Source: PALSA-555 sp963731625 (GTDB taxonomy: Bacteria > Actinomycetota > Acidimicrobiia > IMCC26256 > PALSA-555). From it: DNA of 64,000 nt. The notes beneath the pieces are model-generated. The model ran no database searches, had not been told where the DNA came from, and worked only from the letters and a program-made list of their open reading frames with translations. Shown here one piece after another: positions 7,609-17,135 of the stretch. Position 1 is the stretch's first letter. Each line of letters opens with the position of its first letter. The position numbers and the translations under genes are program-made. The stretch covers positions 434,001-498,000 of the forward strand of contig CAVSWH010000004.1 in NCBI GenBank assembly GCA_963731625.1. Direction: 5' to 3'.

Positions 7609-9156
7609 TCAGGGGCGGGGCATCGCCCCACCGGGGGTGTCGACGTAGATCCCGTCGGGACTGCCGACCTCGGAGGCGCCGGTCCCGAACACGATCGCGT
7701 CGCCGGCGGTCGCGATCCCCGACCAGCACGGTGCGGGGAGCGAAAGGCTGGCAAGCAGCCGCCCGGTGGGGGCGTCGCGGACCTGGACGGCGTCGCTGAG
7801 GGCCAGGCCGTTGAAGGTCATCCCGCCGGCGACCGTCGTGGCGCCGAACGACGGCGCGCCGGACGCCTCCCACTGCACCTGACCGCTCCTCGCGGTCAGG
7901 GCGTGCACGCTCGGCTCCTGCATGGAGGTGTCGGCGGGGTTCGAGGGGTCGCACAGCTTGTTCCCGTTCGATTCGAACCGGCCGAAGTCGCCGACTGCGG
8001 TCGACGCGACGACGCGGGTGCCGTCGTAGGCGGCGGTGCCGACGAAGCCACCCGAGAAGCCGCCGAAGACGACGTTCGTCTTCCACCGGAGCCGCCCGGT
8101 GGTCGGGTCGAGCGAGTAGTAGGTGCCGTCCTTGCCGCCCACACCGAGGAACGTGGTCGTCCCGCCCGACACCCCGACGTTGGCGGTCGAGCCGAAGTCG
8201 AAGTCGCACGCGCTGTCGGGACGGTGGGGTTGGAAGCGCCACGCGAGCGTGCCGGTCGAGAGGTGCAGCGCGAAGACCGTCTCGGCGGTCGGTGGCGGGT
8301 TGGAGAAGTGGCAGTCGGCCTCGTCGAAGACAACGAGGCCGGTCTGCGGCACGATCGACCCCGACGACCACACGTCCCCGCACCCGTTGTTGAGGACGTG
8401 GCCGGCGGCATCGACGTCGGTCTCATAGGTCCAGACGGGCGCCCCGGTGTCGAGGTTGGCCGCGACGACGTAGCCGCGCTCGCCGCGCTGCCCATCGACG
8501 TCGACCGCGAAGAGCACCTTGTTCCCGCTGACGACGGGCGACGAGAAGATGCGCGCGCCGTCGACGTCCGGGAGGGGTGGCATCGCCGGCTTGCCCGTGT
8601 AGTCGTGACGCCAGTCGAGCGCGCCGGTATGCGCGTTCAACGCGTAGAGGGTGTAGCCGCCGCCGAAGATCACGAGGTCGGGGCGGGTGCCGTTGCCGGG
8701 CTGGTACCACGCGGACGAGGTGACGAGCCCGCCGTCGGACGTGGCGTCGCGGTGCGGCTCGCCGGGATAGGGCGTCACGGCGTTCTGCGGGGACAGCGCG
8801 TACTTCCAGAGCAGATGCCCGGTCGCCAGCTGCACGGCGTAGAAGGTGTCGTCCCAGGACCCGACGTACACGACGCCGGCGACGACGGTCGGCGTCGCGG
8901 TGACGGCGTCGCCGGTCGCGAAGAACCAGGCGGTCTGCAGCTGCGCGGCGCTCGTCTCCGTCAGGGTCGTCCGCCCGTGGAAGGTGTGCTGGGCGTCGTG
9001 CCCGTACGTGGGCCAGTCCGAGGCGCTGGGCCGGGTGATGGGCTGGCGCGCGGCCGGGACGGTCGCGCGGGCGGACCCCGCCCACGCCGCGAGGAGCGCG
9101 CCCGCGGCGAGGCCGACGAGCGCGCGCCGCACCCCGGATGGCGACACCCTGCGCAC
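7609..9156 (-). CDS. Secreted PQQ-repeat beta-propeller protein
   Basis: A 515-residue exported protein. It has a signal peptide at 1-32 (Arg start, hydrophobic core, SARA cut region), then DWPTYGHDAQHTFHG and repeated propeller blades of the type GVVYVGSWDDTFYAVQLATG and VLFAVDVDGQ. This resembles the PQQ-binding quinoprotein dehydrogenase fold (PQQ_2), but the Cys-Cys pair and heme motif of true alcohol dehydrogenases are not evident, so enzymatic activity is uncertain. It follows a second exported propeller gene on the same strand with a 21-base gap, suggesting a joint extracellular role. Confidence 0.85.
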   Translation of the reverse strand: MRRVSPSGVRRALVGLAAGALLAAWAGSARATVPAARQPITRPSASDWPTYGHDAQHTFHGRTTLTETSAAQLQTAWFFATGDAVTATPTVVAGVVYVGSWDDTFYAVQLATGHLLWKYALSPQNAVTPYPGEPHRDATSDGGLVTSSAWYQPGNGTRPDLVIFGGGYTLYALNAHTGALDWRHDYTGKPAMPPLPDVDGARIFSSPVVSGNKVLFAVDVDGQRGERGYVVAANLDTGAPVWTYETDVDAAGHVLNNGCGDVWSSGSIVPQTGLVVFDEADCHFSNPPPTAETVFALHLSTGTLAWRFQPHRPDSACDFDFGSTANVGVSGGTTTFLGVGGKDGTYYSLDPTTGRLRWKTNVVFGGFSGGFVGTAAYDGTRVVASTAVGDFGRFESNGNKLCDPSNPADTSMQEPSVHALTARSGQVQWEASGAPSFGATTVAGGMTFNGLALSDAVQVRDAPTGRLLASLSLPAPCWSGIATAGDAIVFGTGASEVGSPDGIYVDTPGGAMPRP

Positions 9157-9177
9157 GCGGCGGCCGGGTCCGGACGG

Positions 9178-10515
9178 CTACCCGGACGCGCCGGGGGTCG
9201 CCGGGCGCGGCGGCGGGGTGGCATGCGTCGGGAACGGACACGGGGTACCGGTGCCCTCGACGCAGATGGTGGCGCTCGTCGGGAAGTCGAAGCCGCTGGC
9301 GAGCACCTGGGGCGCGGCGGGCTGCTCGCCCGGCCCGAAGCTGACGCGCATCACCTGCCCGTGGGCGTTCTCGGGCCCGCAGTTGCCGAGACCGGCGCCC
9401 TGGCATGCGATGTGGATGTCCACGAAGTAGAGGGTGCCGTCGGGGGCGAACGCCATCCCGAACGGGTTGTAGCCGTTCGGGTCGTGGCCGAACTGGTCGA
9501 GGGGCTCCCCGGTGAGCGTGGGGCGACTGGCGATCGGCTGGCCGTTGCCGTCGACCCACGCGACGGACGGGTCACCGAAGATGGAGCTGATCGCGTAGCA
9601 GTGACACGTCGGGTCGGTCGCGATTCCGGACGGGACCGGCAGGAACGAACCACTGCCCTGGAAGAACGTCGAGGTGCGCACCTGGCTGCGCGGGTAGACA
9701 CCGCCGGGACACTGGCTCGCGCTGGTCGGCAGCGACGTGTGGTCGAAGCGCGTCACCTGCCCGGGGATGCCGCCGGTCGGCGAGCCGGCCTGCGGGAGCA
9801 GGAGGTCGCCGTTGGGCATCACGTCCATCATCCCGGGCTGGGAGAGGCCGTCGGTGCCGTCCACGTGGTGGCCGCCGTCGACCCCGCCCTGATCGGGCCC
9901 GTACACGACGCAGGACTGCTTATAAGAGGGCGCGAACCACTCGACGAGGCGGCCGTCGGTCGGGATCGGGAACGAGCCCTGCGCGGTGCCGATGTCGTCG
10001 GCGAAGACGTTGTGGTGCGCGTCGACCGCACAGCCCGTGTACGTCGACTGGCCGTTGTAGACGCCCTTGACGGCCGGCGAGTCCTCCCCGGGGTCCTTCG
10101 CGCTCATGCGGTACGGGCCCGCGACGAAGAGGTTCGAGCCCGTCCATACGCCGGTCCGGCTGACGAGCTCCTCGCCGATCGGCGGCTGCTTGTAGGGCTT
10201 GAAGGGCGGACCCCCGGGGTTGTGCTGGCTCGGCACGGTCGGGTCGTAGCCGACGACCCAGCGGCCCGTGCCGTCGTTCAAGATGCACATCTGGCCGTTC
10301 GCGTCCCACGCCGGGAACAACTGGCCTTGGGTGTTCGTCGCCGAGGCGTAGTAGTCCTCTTCCTCGTTCTGATCCCAGTAGACGACGTAGCCCTTGGTGG
10401 GCGCGCGGAGCACGGCCGGCGCCGCGCCCGGACTCGGGATCGCGCCGGCGATCGATGCGCCGGCGAGCACTGCGCCGACGATCGACAGCGCCACGACGAG
10501 CGATCGAGTGCGCAT
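9178..10515 (-). CDS. Secreted NHL/SMP-30-like beta-propeller protein
   Basis: A 445-residue exported protein with a signal peptide (1-26, cut near AGA). The mature part lacks a strong family signature, but has propeller-like strands such as GMMDVMPNGDLLLPQ and PFGMAFAPDGTLYFVDIH that resemble NHL/SMP-30 or glucose/sorbosone-type propellers. It contains about eight cysteines (for example in DPTCHCYA), likely disulfide-bonded outside the cell. The C-terminus is Pro-rich. The ATG at 10515 is supported by GGGGAGGGGA just upstream, and it is the first gene of a pair with the PQQ-type propeller. Substrate is unknown. Confidence 0.75.
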   Translation of the reverse strand: MRTRSLVVALSIVGAVLAGASIAGAIPSPGAAPAVLRAPTKGYVVYWDQNEEEDYYASATNTQGQLFPAWDANGQMCILNDGTGRWVVGYDPTVPSQHNPGGPPFKPYKQPPIGEELVSRTGVWTGSNLFVAGPYRMSAKDPGEDSPAVKGVYNGQSTYTGCAVDAHHNVFADDIGTAQGSFPIPTDGRLVEWFAPSYKQSCVVYGPDQGGVDGGHHVDGTDGLSQPGMMDVMPNGDLLLPQAGSPTGGIPGQVTRFDHTSLPTSASQCPGGVYPRSQVRTSTFFQGSGSFLPVPSGIATDPTCHCYAISSIFGDPSVAWVDGNGQPIASRPTLTGEPLDQFGHDPNGYNPFGMAFAPDGTLYFVDIHIACQGAGLGNCGPENAHGQVMRVSFGPGEQPAAPQVLASGFDFPTSATICVEGTGTPCPFPTHATPPPRPATPGASG

Positions 10516-10824
10516 GGTCCCCTCCCCCACGACCGCCCCGGTGCCAACCCCGCGCGACGCCCGTACGGGCTGGACACTAGGCGCGTGACTGCCGCGAGTC
10601 CCGCCGCGTCGCCATGCTGCCCGGCGCGGACGCGCGCCGCCGGTGGCCGCCCCTCTCCCCCGAGTTGGTGCGATCGTCGGCGGCGCGCGACCCGTGCGGT
10701 GAGCGGGGCGAGTCGGTAGGGTGCGCGTCGGTCGTCGTCGAGCACACGGCGTGTCGAGCGGTGGACGGCGGAACGAGAGCCACGGTGCGGTTGCGCTGCC
10801 AAGCGGGTCACTAGGAGCCGACGA
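10516..10824. promoter_or_regulatory. Divergent intergenic region with 12-bp palindrome
   Basis: These 309 bases separate the propeller operon (leftward) from the SulP gene (rightward). I see no credible gene. A perfect 12-base palindrome, GCCCGTACGGGC at 10559-10570, lies 44 bases before the leftward start and could be an operator. An AGGAG ribosome-binding site for the SulP gene is at 10813-10817. No clear -35/-10 pair stands out. Confidence 0.35.
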
Positions 10825-12510
10825 GTGGCACGGCACCGCGGCCCGATCGATCGTTGGATCCCCGGGCTCGGCGCGGCCCGCAGCTACCAGCGCTCGTGGC
10901 TGCGACACGACGTCGTCGCCGGCGTCGTCCTCGCCGCCATCCTCGTGCCGCAGGGGATGGCGTACGCCGAGCTGGCCGGTCTTCCCGCCGTCACCGGTCT
11001 GTACACGACCATCGCGTGCCTCGTCGGCTACGCGGTGTTCGGTCCGTCGCGCGTGCTCGTGCTCGGACCCGACTCGTCGGTGTCGCCGCTCATCCTGGCG
11101 GCGATCGTGCCGCTGCTGGCGGGCGGCGGTCCGGACAAGGCCATCGCGTTGGCGGGGATGCTGGCGCTCACGGTCGGCGTCATCGAGATCGTGCTCGGCC
11201 TCGCCAAGTTCGGCTTCGTCGCCGACCTGCTGTCGAACGAGGTCCAGATCGGGTACATGAACGGCCTGGCGGCGATCATCGTCGTCGGCCAGCTCCCCAA
11301 GCTCTTCGGCTTCTCCACGAACGCGGACTCGTTCATCGGCGAGGTGCGCGCCTTCGTGAACGGGCTCGACCAGACGCAGGGGAACACGCTGCTCGTCGGC
11401 GCCGCCACGCTGCTGGTCCTGCTGGTCGTCCCTCGGGTCTCACGGCGGGTCCCCGCCGTCCTCGTGGCCGTCGTCGGCGCCACGGCGGCGTCCGCCGCGT
11501 TCAACCTGAGCGGCGCCGGCGTGGCGACCGTCGGCTCGCTGCCCCACGGCGTGCCCAGCCCCTCCCTCCCCTGGACCAACGTGAGCGACCTGGTGCCGCT
11601 CGTCGTCGCGGCCGTCGGGATCACGCTGGTGTCGCTGACGGACACCATCGCGACCGCGTCGAGCTTCGCCGCCCGCCGCGGGGAGGAGGTGCAGCCCGAC
11701 CAGGAGATGGTCGGGATCGGCGCCGCCAACGTGGTCGCCAGCCTTTTCCAAGGGTTCGCCGTTTCGACGAGCGGCTCACGCACGGCGGTGGCCGAACAAT
11801 CGGGAGCCCGGACGCAGGTGTCCAACCTCGTCGGCGCAGGCTTGGTCGCCGTCCTGCTGATCTTCTTGAACTCGCTCCTGGCCGACCTGCCGCAGGCCAC
11901 GCTGGCCGCGGTCGTGATCGCCGCCGCGCTGTCCCTGGTGAACATCCGGACGTTGCGCCGCTACTACCGGGTGCGCAAGAGCGCGGTGCTGATCTCGCTC
12001 GTCGCCACGGCCGGCGTCGTCCTGCTCGGCATTCTCGAGGGCATCGTGGTGGCGATCGGCCTGGCCATGCTGCTCGTCTTCCGGCGGAGCTGGTGGCCGC
12101 ACGGCCACGCCCTCGGACGGATCGAGGGCATGGAGGGGTGGCACAGCCGCGACCGGCACCCCGAGGCACAGGGAAACCCCGGCGTCGTCGTCTACCGATG
12201 GGAGGCGCCGCTCTTCTTCGCCAACGCCGGCCTGCTCCGTCGCGAGGTGCGTCGCCTCGTGCGCGCCGAGGCACCGTCCTGGGTCGTGCTGCAGTGCGAG
12301 GCCATCACCGATGTCGACGTCACCGCGGCGGCGATGCTCGAGCAGCTCGACGCCGAGTTGAACGGCCAGGGGATCCACATGGCGTTCGCGGAGATGCGGA
12401 CCCGGCTCCAGGATCTCGTCCAGCGCTACGGCCTCTTCGAGACCCTCGACCGTGACCGCTTCTACCCGACCCTCGACTCGGCGCTCGACGCCATCGGCCC
12501 GGAGCGCTGA
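10825..12510 (+). CDS. SulP-family anion transporter with STAS domain
   Basis: A 561-residue inner-membrane transporter for sulfate, bicarbonate or another anion. The membrane domain (about 25-420) carries the SulP signature ILVPQGMAYAELAGLPAVTG and GPDSSVSPL, and has 10-14 predicted helices. A cytoplasmic STAS domain follows (about 440-555), with CEAITDVDVTAAAML around its nucleotide-binding loop. The start is GTG at 10825 behind AGGAG. Domain order and length are normal. The neighbours do not identify the anion. Confidence 0.93.
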   Translation: MARHRGPIDRWIPGLGAARSYQRSWLRHDVVAGVVLAAILVPQGMAYAELAGLPAVTGLYTTIACLVGYAVFGPSRVLVLGPDSSVSPLILAAIVPLLAGGGPDKAIALAGMLALTVGVIEIVLGLAKFGFVADLLSNEVQIGYMNGLAAIIVVGQLPKLFGFSTNADSFIGEVRAFVNGLDQTQGNTLLVGAATLLVLLVVPRVSRRVPAVLVAVVGATAASAAFNLSGAGVATVGSLPHGVPSPSLPWTNVSDLVPLVVAAVGITLVSLTDTIATASSFAARRGEEVQPDQEMVGIGAANVVASLFQGFAVSTSGSRTAVAEQSGARTQVSNLVGAGLVAVLLIFLNSLLADLPQATLAAVVIAAALSLVNIRTLRRYYRVRKSAVLISLVATAGVVLLGILEGIVVAIGLAMLLVFRRSWWPHGHALGRIEGMEGWHSRDRHPEAQGNPGVVVYRWEAPLFFANAGLLRREVRRLVRAEAPSWVVLQCEAITDVDVTAAAMLEQLDAELNGQGIHMAFAEMRTRLQDLVQRYGLFETLDRDRFYPTLDSALDAIGPER

Positions 12511-12534
12511 CCGCCGCCGCGCTTTACTGCCAGT

Positions 12535-14097
12535 TCAGGGACGCGCCGGCCCGTCAGCGGGTGGCGCGGACCATTGGACGGGCGCCGGCGCGGGCGGCGT
12601 CGGCGGAGTGCTCGGCGCGGGTGCGTCGCTCGACCACGACGGGGCGCGAGGAGTCGGCGCGTCGGGCGACGCGAGCAGGTCGATCGCCATCACGTGACAC
12701 AGATGCGGCGTCAGCTGGACGCGCACGGTGGTGCCCCGCGCCGGGAGGCGCGCGGCGCCCGGATGCCACGCCCGCACGTGGTCGACGTGCCCGGGGTCGA
12801 CCGCGAACCAGTCGCCCGTGCCGACAACCTTCACGACCGGTCCCTCGACCATCGTGGAGCGACCGAGGTCGGCGCCACCCCGGAACGCCCGCACGACGCC
12901 GTCGCCGAAGCGCACCAGGAGCACCGCGGCGATGGCCGCGAACACGAGGACGAACCCGACGACAGCGCCGACGGCCGCGCCGCTCGCGACCTCGTGGTTG
13001 TGCAGGGCGTCGCTCCCCGCCGTCCACGCGGCGTTCGCGGCGACGGGGAGGACCACGAAGCAGAGTCCGCCCCAGAACAGGAGGCGCAGCAGGCCGCCGA
13101 GGAACACGCTGCGCGGCGCCTCGCCGTACCCGAAGTGGTGCGGATACTCGACGTGGACCTGGTGCCAGTCACCCCCGGCGCGACTCCAGGCGGTGCGACG
13201 GTCCTCGACGCTGAGCGGGATGGCCGCCGCGGCGGCACGGGCGACGCCGAGCGCCGTGCCGTAGGCGAGTAGCTGCTTCCAGATCGCCACGGCGGCGGGC
13301 GTCGCGTCGCCGAAGCTCCGGTCGTGGGCCAGGTAGCGCTTCACGCCCAGCCAGCGGGCCGCCGCCTGGGAGCCCGCGGGTGCGAAGCGGATCGAGCGGA
13401 AGCGGGCGATCACCGCGAGCGTCAGCGCCCAGCCGCCGACGGCGACCCAGTACCAGTCCTGGGGCTGGAAGTTGCGCGACTGCGAGCCGCTCGTGGTCGC
13501 GGCGCGCGCCGTCTGCTCGACGTGCGCGACGTCGAGCCCGCTCGCCAGCAGCAGCCACGCGACGCCGGCCAGGACGGCGAAGAGGGCCCAGTCGACGCGC
13601 GACCAACGGCCGCGGAGCAGGCCGCGGGATCGGGCGTCGCGCACGACCGCCTTCGAGAACCGGGTGTGCCATCCCACGGCCTCCGCGTCGCCCAGCTGCA
13701 CGGCCTCGAGGGGCGCGGACCCGCCGGTGGCGCGCGACCGCACCAGGGCCATCACCTGCTCCTCGTACGCGGTGAGCGGCGCGGCGTCGGCGGTCGTGCG
13801 GAGCCGTACCACGAAGCGGTCCACGCCGGCCTCGAAGACCTCGAGGTATCCCCGGGCCGCGAGGTCCAGGAGCGTCGCCGCGGCCGCGGCGTGCGTGACC
13901 TGGCAGCGGTTCACGAGCAGGTTGGCCACCGCGGGGGATTCGTCCCCGAGCTCGGCGGTCTCGGGGCCCGGCGACGGCAGTGCCGGGAAGCTGGCGGCGA
14001 ACCGGATCGCGAAGACGACCGCGAACACGGCGGCCGCGCCGCCCGCCGCGACGAGGAGCGCGGTGGCGGTCGGCGTGAAGTCGGCGGCGGCGAGCAC
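12535..14097 (-). CDS. DUF2207-like membrane protein
   Basis: A 520-residue membrane protein of unknown function. One helix lies at the N-terminus (about 10-32), followed by a soluble winged-helix-like region with ATLLDLAARGYLEVFE. More helices lie near 185-205, 235-252 and 345-405, and the C-terminus is Pro-rich and low in complexity. The ATLLDLAARGYL pattern and layout resemble the C-terminal part of DUF2207 (YciQ-like) predicted membrane proteins, but the usual N-terminal beta domain is missing. Tail-to-tail with the SulP gene; no function can be assigned. Confidence 0.7.
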   Translation of the reverse strand: MLAAADFTPTATALLVAAGGAAAVFAVVFAIRFAASFPALPSPGPETAELGDESPAVANLLVNRCQVTHAAAAATLLDLAARGYLEVFEAGVDRFVVRLRTTADAAPLTAYEEQVMALVRSRATGGSAPLEAVQLGDAEAVGWHTRFSKAVVRDARSRGLLRGRWSRVDWALFAVLAGVAWLLLASGLDVAHVEQTARAATTSGSQSRNFQPQDWYWVAVGGWALTLAVIARFRSIRFAPAGSQAAARWLGVKRYLAHDRSFGDATPAAVAIWKQLLAYGTALGVARAAAAAIPLSVEDRRTAWSRAGGDWHQVHVEYPHHFGYGEAPRSVFLGGLLRLLFWGGLCFVVLPVAANAAWTAGSDALHNHEVASGAAVGAVVGFVLVFAAIAAVLLVRFGDGVVRAFRGGADLGRSTMVEGPVVKVVGTGDWFAVDPGHVDHVRAWHPGAARLPARGTTVRVQLTPHLCHVMAIDLLASPDAPTPRAPSWSSDAPAPSTPPTPPAPAPVQWSAPPADGPARP

Positions 14098-14154
14098 TCG
14101 ACGGAGACGCTAGGCGCGCGGGTCGCGCGGCCGTCCGGCGCCGTCCCGTCGCGC

Positions 14155-16344
14155 TCAGGGGTCCTTGGGCAACCCGAGGACGCGTTCGCCGATGATGTTG
14201 CGCTGGATCTCGCTCGTGCCGCCCGCGATCGTCAGGTTGCGGTTGAAGAGGAACCCGCGGCTCCACGCCTCCCCGTCGCCCTCGGCGACGGCCCCGGCGG
14301 CGCCTTGCAGCTGCAGGCCGACCTCCTGGACGTGCTGGTCGTGGAGGACGCCGAGCAGCTTGCGGACCGAGGCCTCGGACCCGCTCGGGTCGGCACCGGC
14401 GAGCGCGGCGAGCGTGAGGCGGAAGCCGAGGCAGGCCAGCGCGTGCGCGGTCGCGACGAGCCCGCCGACCTCGTCGAGCACGAGACGGTCCTGCTCGTCG
14501 CGCGCCGCGAGCGTCTGCAGGATCTGCTCGACGCCGCGCCCGAAGCTCATCCCGCCACCCATGAAGACGCGCTCGTTGGCGAGCGTGGTGCGCGCCGCGA
14601 GCCATCCGCCGCCCGGCGGGCCGACGAGGCAGTCGTCGGGGACGAACGCCTCGTCGAAGAAGACCTCGTTGAACATCGATTCGCCGGTGAGCTCGCGCAG
14701 CGGACGGATGTCGAGCCCGTCGGTGTGGCGCATGTCGACCATGAAGCACGAGATCCCGTTGTGCTTGGGCGCGTCGGGGTCGGTGCGGGCGAGGAGGATC
14801 CCCCAGTCGGCCTGGCGGGCCATCGAGGTCCAGACCTTCTGACCGGTGACGAGCCACCCGCCGTCGACCTTCGACGCCCGTGTCGCGAGCCCGGCGAGGT
14901 CAGAGCCGGCGCCCGGCTCGCTGAAGAGCTGGCACCAGGTGATCTCGCCGTGCAGCGTCGGCGGGATCCAGCGCTCCTGCTGCTCGCGCGTCCCGTAGAC
15001 GATGACGGGCGGCAGCGCCCAGCTGCCGATCATGATCCCGGGTCGGGCCACCCGTGCGGCACGGAACTCCTCGTCGATGACGAGCTGCTCGACGGCTTTC
15101 GCGTCGCGACCCCATGGTGTGGGCCAGGTCGGCATGATGTAGCCCTCGTCGGCCACTCGTCGACGCTGCGGGCCAGGGTCGAGGTCTCGCACCGTCTCGA
15201 GGAAGGCGCGCACCTCGGCACGGGTCGCGTCGGCCGCGGCGCCGAGGTCGAGGGCGAGCGGACGGCGGACGCCGTCGCGGGCGAGGGCGCCGACGCGCAC
15301 GCGCGAGTCGCTCGCCGGGCCGTACAGGCTGCCGGTCGTGAGCGCGCGCCGGAGGTAGAGGTGGGCGTCGTGCTCCCAGGTGAACCCGATGCCGCCGAGC
15401 ACCTGGATGCAGTCCTTGGCGTTGGCGAAGCTGGCGTCGAGGGCGAGCGAGAGCGCCGACGCGGCGGTCAGCGACGCCGCGGAGCCCCCCTCATCCGCGG
15501 CCCGCGCGGCGTCCCACGCGGCGGCACGGGCGAGCTCGACCCGTCCGACCATGTCGGCGCATTTGTGCTTCACGCCTTGGAACTGGCCGATCGGCCGGCC
15601 GAACTGGACGCGGACGCGCGCGTAGTCCGCCGCCGTCGTGACGCACCACTGCGCGACGCCGACCGTCTCGGCCGACACGACGGCGGCCGTGAGATCGCGG
15701 ACGCGGTCGCGGTCGAGGCCGTCGAGCTGGCGGTCGCCCGCTGCCAGGACGCCGTCGAGGTCGACCTCGGCGACGCGCCGCGTCGGGTCCACCGTCGGCA
15801 GCTCGCGCGCCGTCGCCGGGTCGAGGTCCACGACGCACCAGCGCACGCGGTCCCCGACCCGCGCCGGGGTGACGAGCAGGTCGGCCAGGTGGCCGGAGAG
15901 CACGGGGCGGGCGCAGCCGTGGAGGAGGAGGCCGTCGGGGGTCTCCTCGGCGGTCGGCGCGTCGTCGAGCGCGGTGTGCACCGCGCCGATCCGGTCGCCG
16001 GCCGTCAGCGCCGGCAGGAGGCTCTTGGCCGCGGCCTCGTTTCCACCCGCCTGGACGAGCGCGGCGGCGAGGGTCGTGGCGAGGAACGGGCCGGGCGCCA
16101 TCGCGGCGCCGAGCTGCTCGAGGACGACGGCGAGCTCGGGGAGGCCGAAGCCCGAGCCGCCGTGCTCCTCGGCGACGTGGAGGCCGAGCCAGCCCTGTGC
16201 CGCGAGGTCGTCCCAGAAGTCGGGCCGGGGCTCGTGGTCCGCGTCGAGCAGCGCGCGGGGCGTCGCGGGTGGGCAGTATCGCTCGCACCATCGGCGCACC
16301 GCGTCGTGGAGCGCGACGTGCTCGTCTGAGACGCCGATCGGCAC
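14155..16344 (-). CDS. Two-domain fused acyl-CoA dehydrogenase, FadE34-like
   Basis: A 729-residue protein made of two complete acyl-CoA dehydrogenase units. The first (1-345) ends with CIQVLGGIGFTWEHDAHLYL; the second (about 345-729) carries WCQLFSEPGAGSDLAGL and the C-terminal GGTSEIQRNIIGERVLGLP. This is the architecture of actinobacterial FadE34/ChsE3, where two genes of a heteromeric enzyme are fused; those enzymes dehydrogenate sterol or bile-acid side-chain CoA esters. Length is close to the roughly 710 residues of FadE34. The start is GTG. It is followed downstream by nothing on the same strand for 57 bases and preceded by the hydrolase/ferredoxin/P450 run. Confidence 0.92.
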   Translation of the reverse strand: MPIGVSDEHVALHDAVRRWCERYCPPATPRALLDADHEPRPDFWDDLAAQGWLGLHVAEEHGGSGFGLPELAVVLEQLGAAMAPGPFLATTLAAALVQAGGNEAAAKSLLPALTAGDRIGAVHTALDDAPTAEETPDGLLLHGCARPVLSGHLADLLVTPARVGDRVRWCVVDLDPATARELPTVDPTRRVAEVDLDGVLAAGDRQLDGLDRDRVRDLTAAVVSAETVGVAQWCVTTAADYARVRVQFGRPIGQFQGVKHKCADMVGRVELARAAAWDAARAADEGGSAASLTAASALSLALDASFANAKDCIQVLGGIGFTWEHDAHLYLRRALTTGSLYGPASDSRVRVGALARDGVRRPLALDLGAAADATRAEVRAFLETVRDLDPGPQRRRVADEGYIMPTWPTPWGRDAKAVEQLVIDEEFRAARVARPGIMIGSWALPPVIVYGTREQQERWIPPTLHGEITWCQLFSEPGAGSDLAGLATRASKVDGGWLVTGQKVWTSMARQADWGILLARTDPDAPKHNGISCFMVDMRHTDGLDIRPLRELTGESMFNEVFFDEAFVPDDCLVGPPGGGWLAARTTLANERVFMGGGMSFGRGVEQILQTLAARDEQDRLVLDEVGGLVATAHALACLGFRLTLAALAGADPSGSEASVRKLLGVLHDQHVQEVGLQLQGAAGAVAEGDGEAWSRGFLFNRNLTIAGGTSEIQRNIIGERVLGLPKDP

Positions 16345-16376
16345 GCGGTGATCCTACTGGGGCCGCGCGCGAGCGC

Positions 16377-17135
16377 TCAGGCCGCGAGGTCGTCGAGCAC
16401 GCGGGCGAGGGGCGCGGGCGCGCTGATCATCACGTCGTGGCCCGCGTCGAGCTCCACGACGTCGACCGTGCCGCCCGGGGACGCGCGCAGCGCCGCGATC
16501 TGCTCGTCCTGTGTCGCCGGCGCGAGCGACTGGTCGCGGCGCAGCCGCACGTAGGTCTTCGGCAGCGAGGGCGGGATGCCCCGCCGCGCGACGGGCTCGG
16601 CGAGGATGGACGGGACCTCGGCGCCGCAGTGGTCGAGGACGAACGCCGTCTGCTCCTCGGTCATGTCGTTGCAGAACATCTGGCGCAGGGTCGCCTCGTC
16701 CATGCGGCCCGTCACGTTCCGGTCGCGCTCGCTCGCGCGGACCGCCTCGGCGGCCAGCTCGCGTAGATCCTCGGGGAGGGCGTCGATGCTGGACTGCCCC
16801 TCCGGCGGGACGATGCACGATACGAAGACGAGGTGCGCGACGCGTGCCGGAGCGCGGCGTGCGACCTCGGCGATCGTGAGGCCGCCCAACGAGTGGCCGA
16901 CGAGCACGAAGCGCTCGTGGCCGGCCGCGTCGGCGCCGCGCAGCACGGCGTCCGCGAAGTCGCGGAGGCTGAGGTCGAACGTCTCGGGCGGTGGTGTCAC
17001 GTCGGGCGCCCCGCGGATCGCCGTTGGCGGCAGGTCGACGGCGAGCGCCGGTGCGCGGAGGTGCGACTCGAGGGGCTGCCAGCACCAGGCGCCGTGCGCG
17101 CCGCCGTGCACCAGCACGATCGGGGTGGGGCTCAC
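16377..17135 (-). CDS. Alpha/beta hydrolase
   Basis: A 252-residue cytoplasmic alpha/beta-hydrolase. The oxyanion-hole motif VLVHGGAHGAWCW is near the N-terminus, the nucleophile elbow GHSLGG near 100, and the catalytic histidine probably in ELDAGHDVMIS near 232. It resembles the salicylate-esterase/hydroxynitrile-lyase-like branch (EstC, MES). Its GTG start overlaps the ferredoxin stop as GTGA, so it is co-translated with the ferredoxin and P450. Another member of this branch lies at 54208-54921. Confidence 0.9.
   Translation of the reverse strand: MSPTPIVLVHGGAHGAWCWQPLESHLRAPALAVDLPPTAIRGAPDVTPPPETFDLSLRDFADAVLRGADAAGHERFVLVGHSLGGLTIAEVARRAPARVAHLVFVSCIVPPEGQSSIDALPEDLRELAAEAVRASERDRNVTGRMDEATLRQMFCNDMTEEQTAFVLDHCGAEVPSILAEPVARRGIPPSLPKTYVRLRRDQSLAPATQDEQIAALRASPGGTVDVVELDAGHDVMISAPAPLARVLDDLAA

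Noticed and set aside
6364..10719. Very long open frame on the plus strand, 1451 codons
   Set aside because: It runs antisense to several well-supported genes, and its translation is Arg/Gly/Ala-rich with no domain. In very GC-rich DNA stop codons are rare in shadow frames.
13324..16329. 1001-codon open frame antisense to the fused FadE
   Set aside because: Same reason: low-complexity composition and full overlap with the FadE34-like gene.
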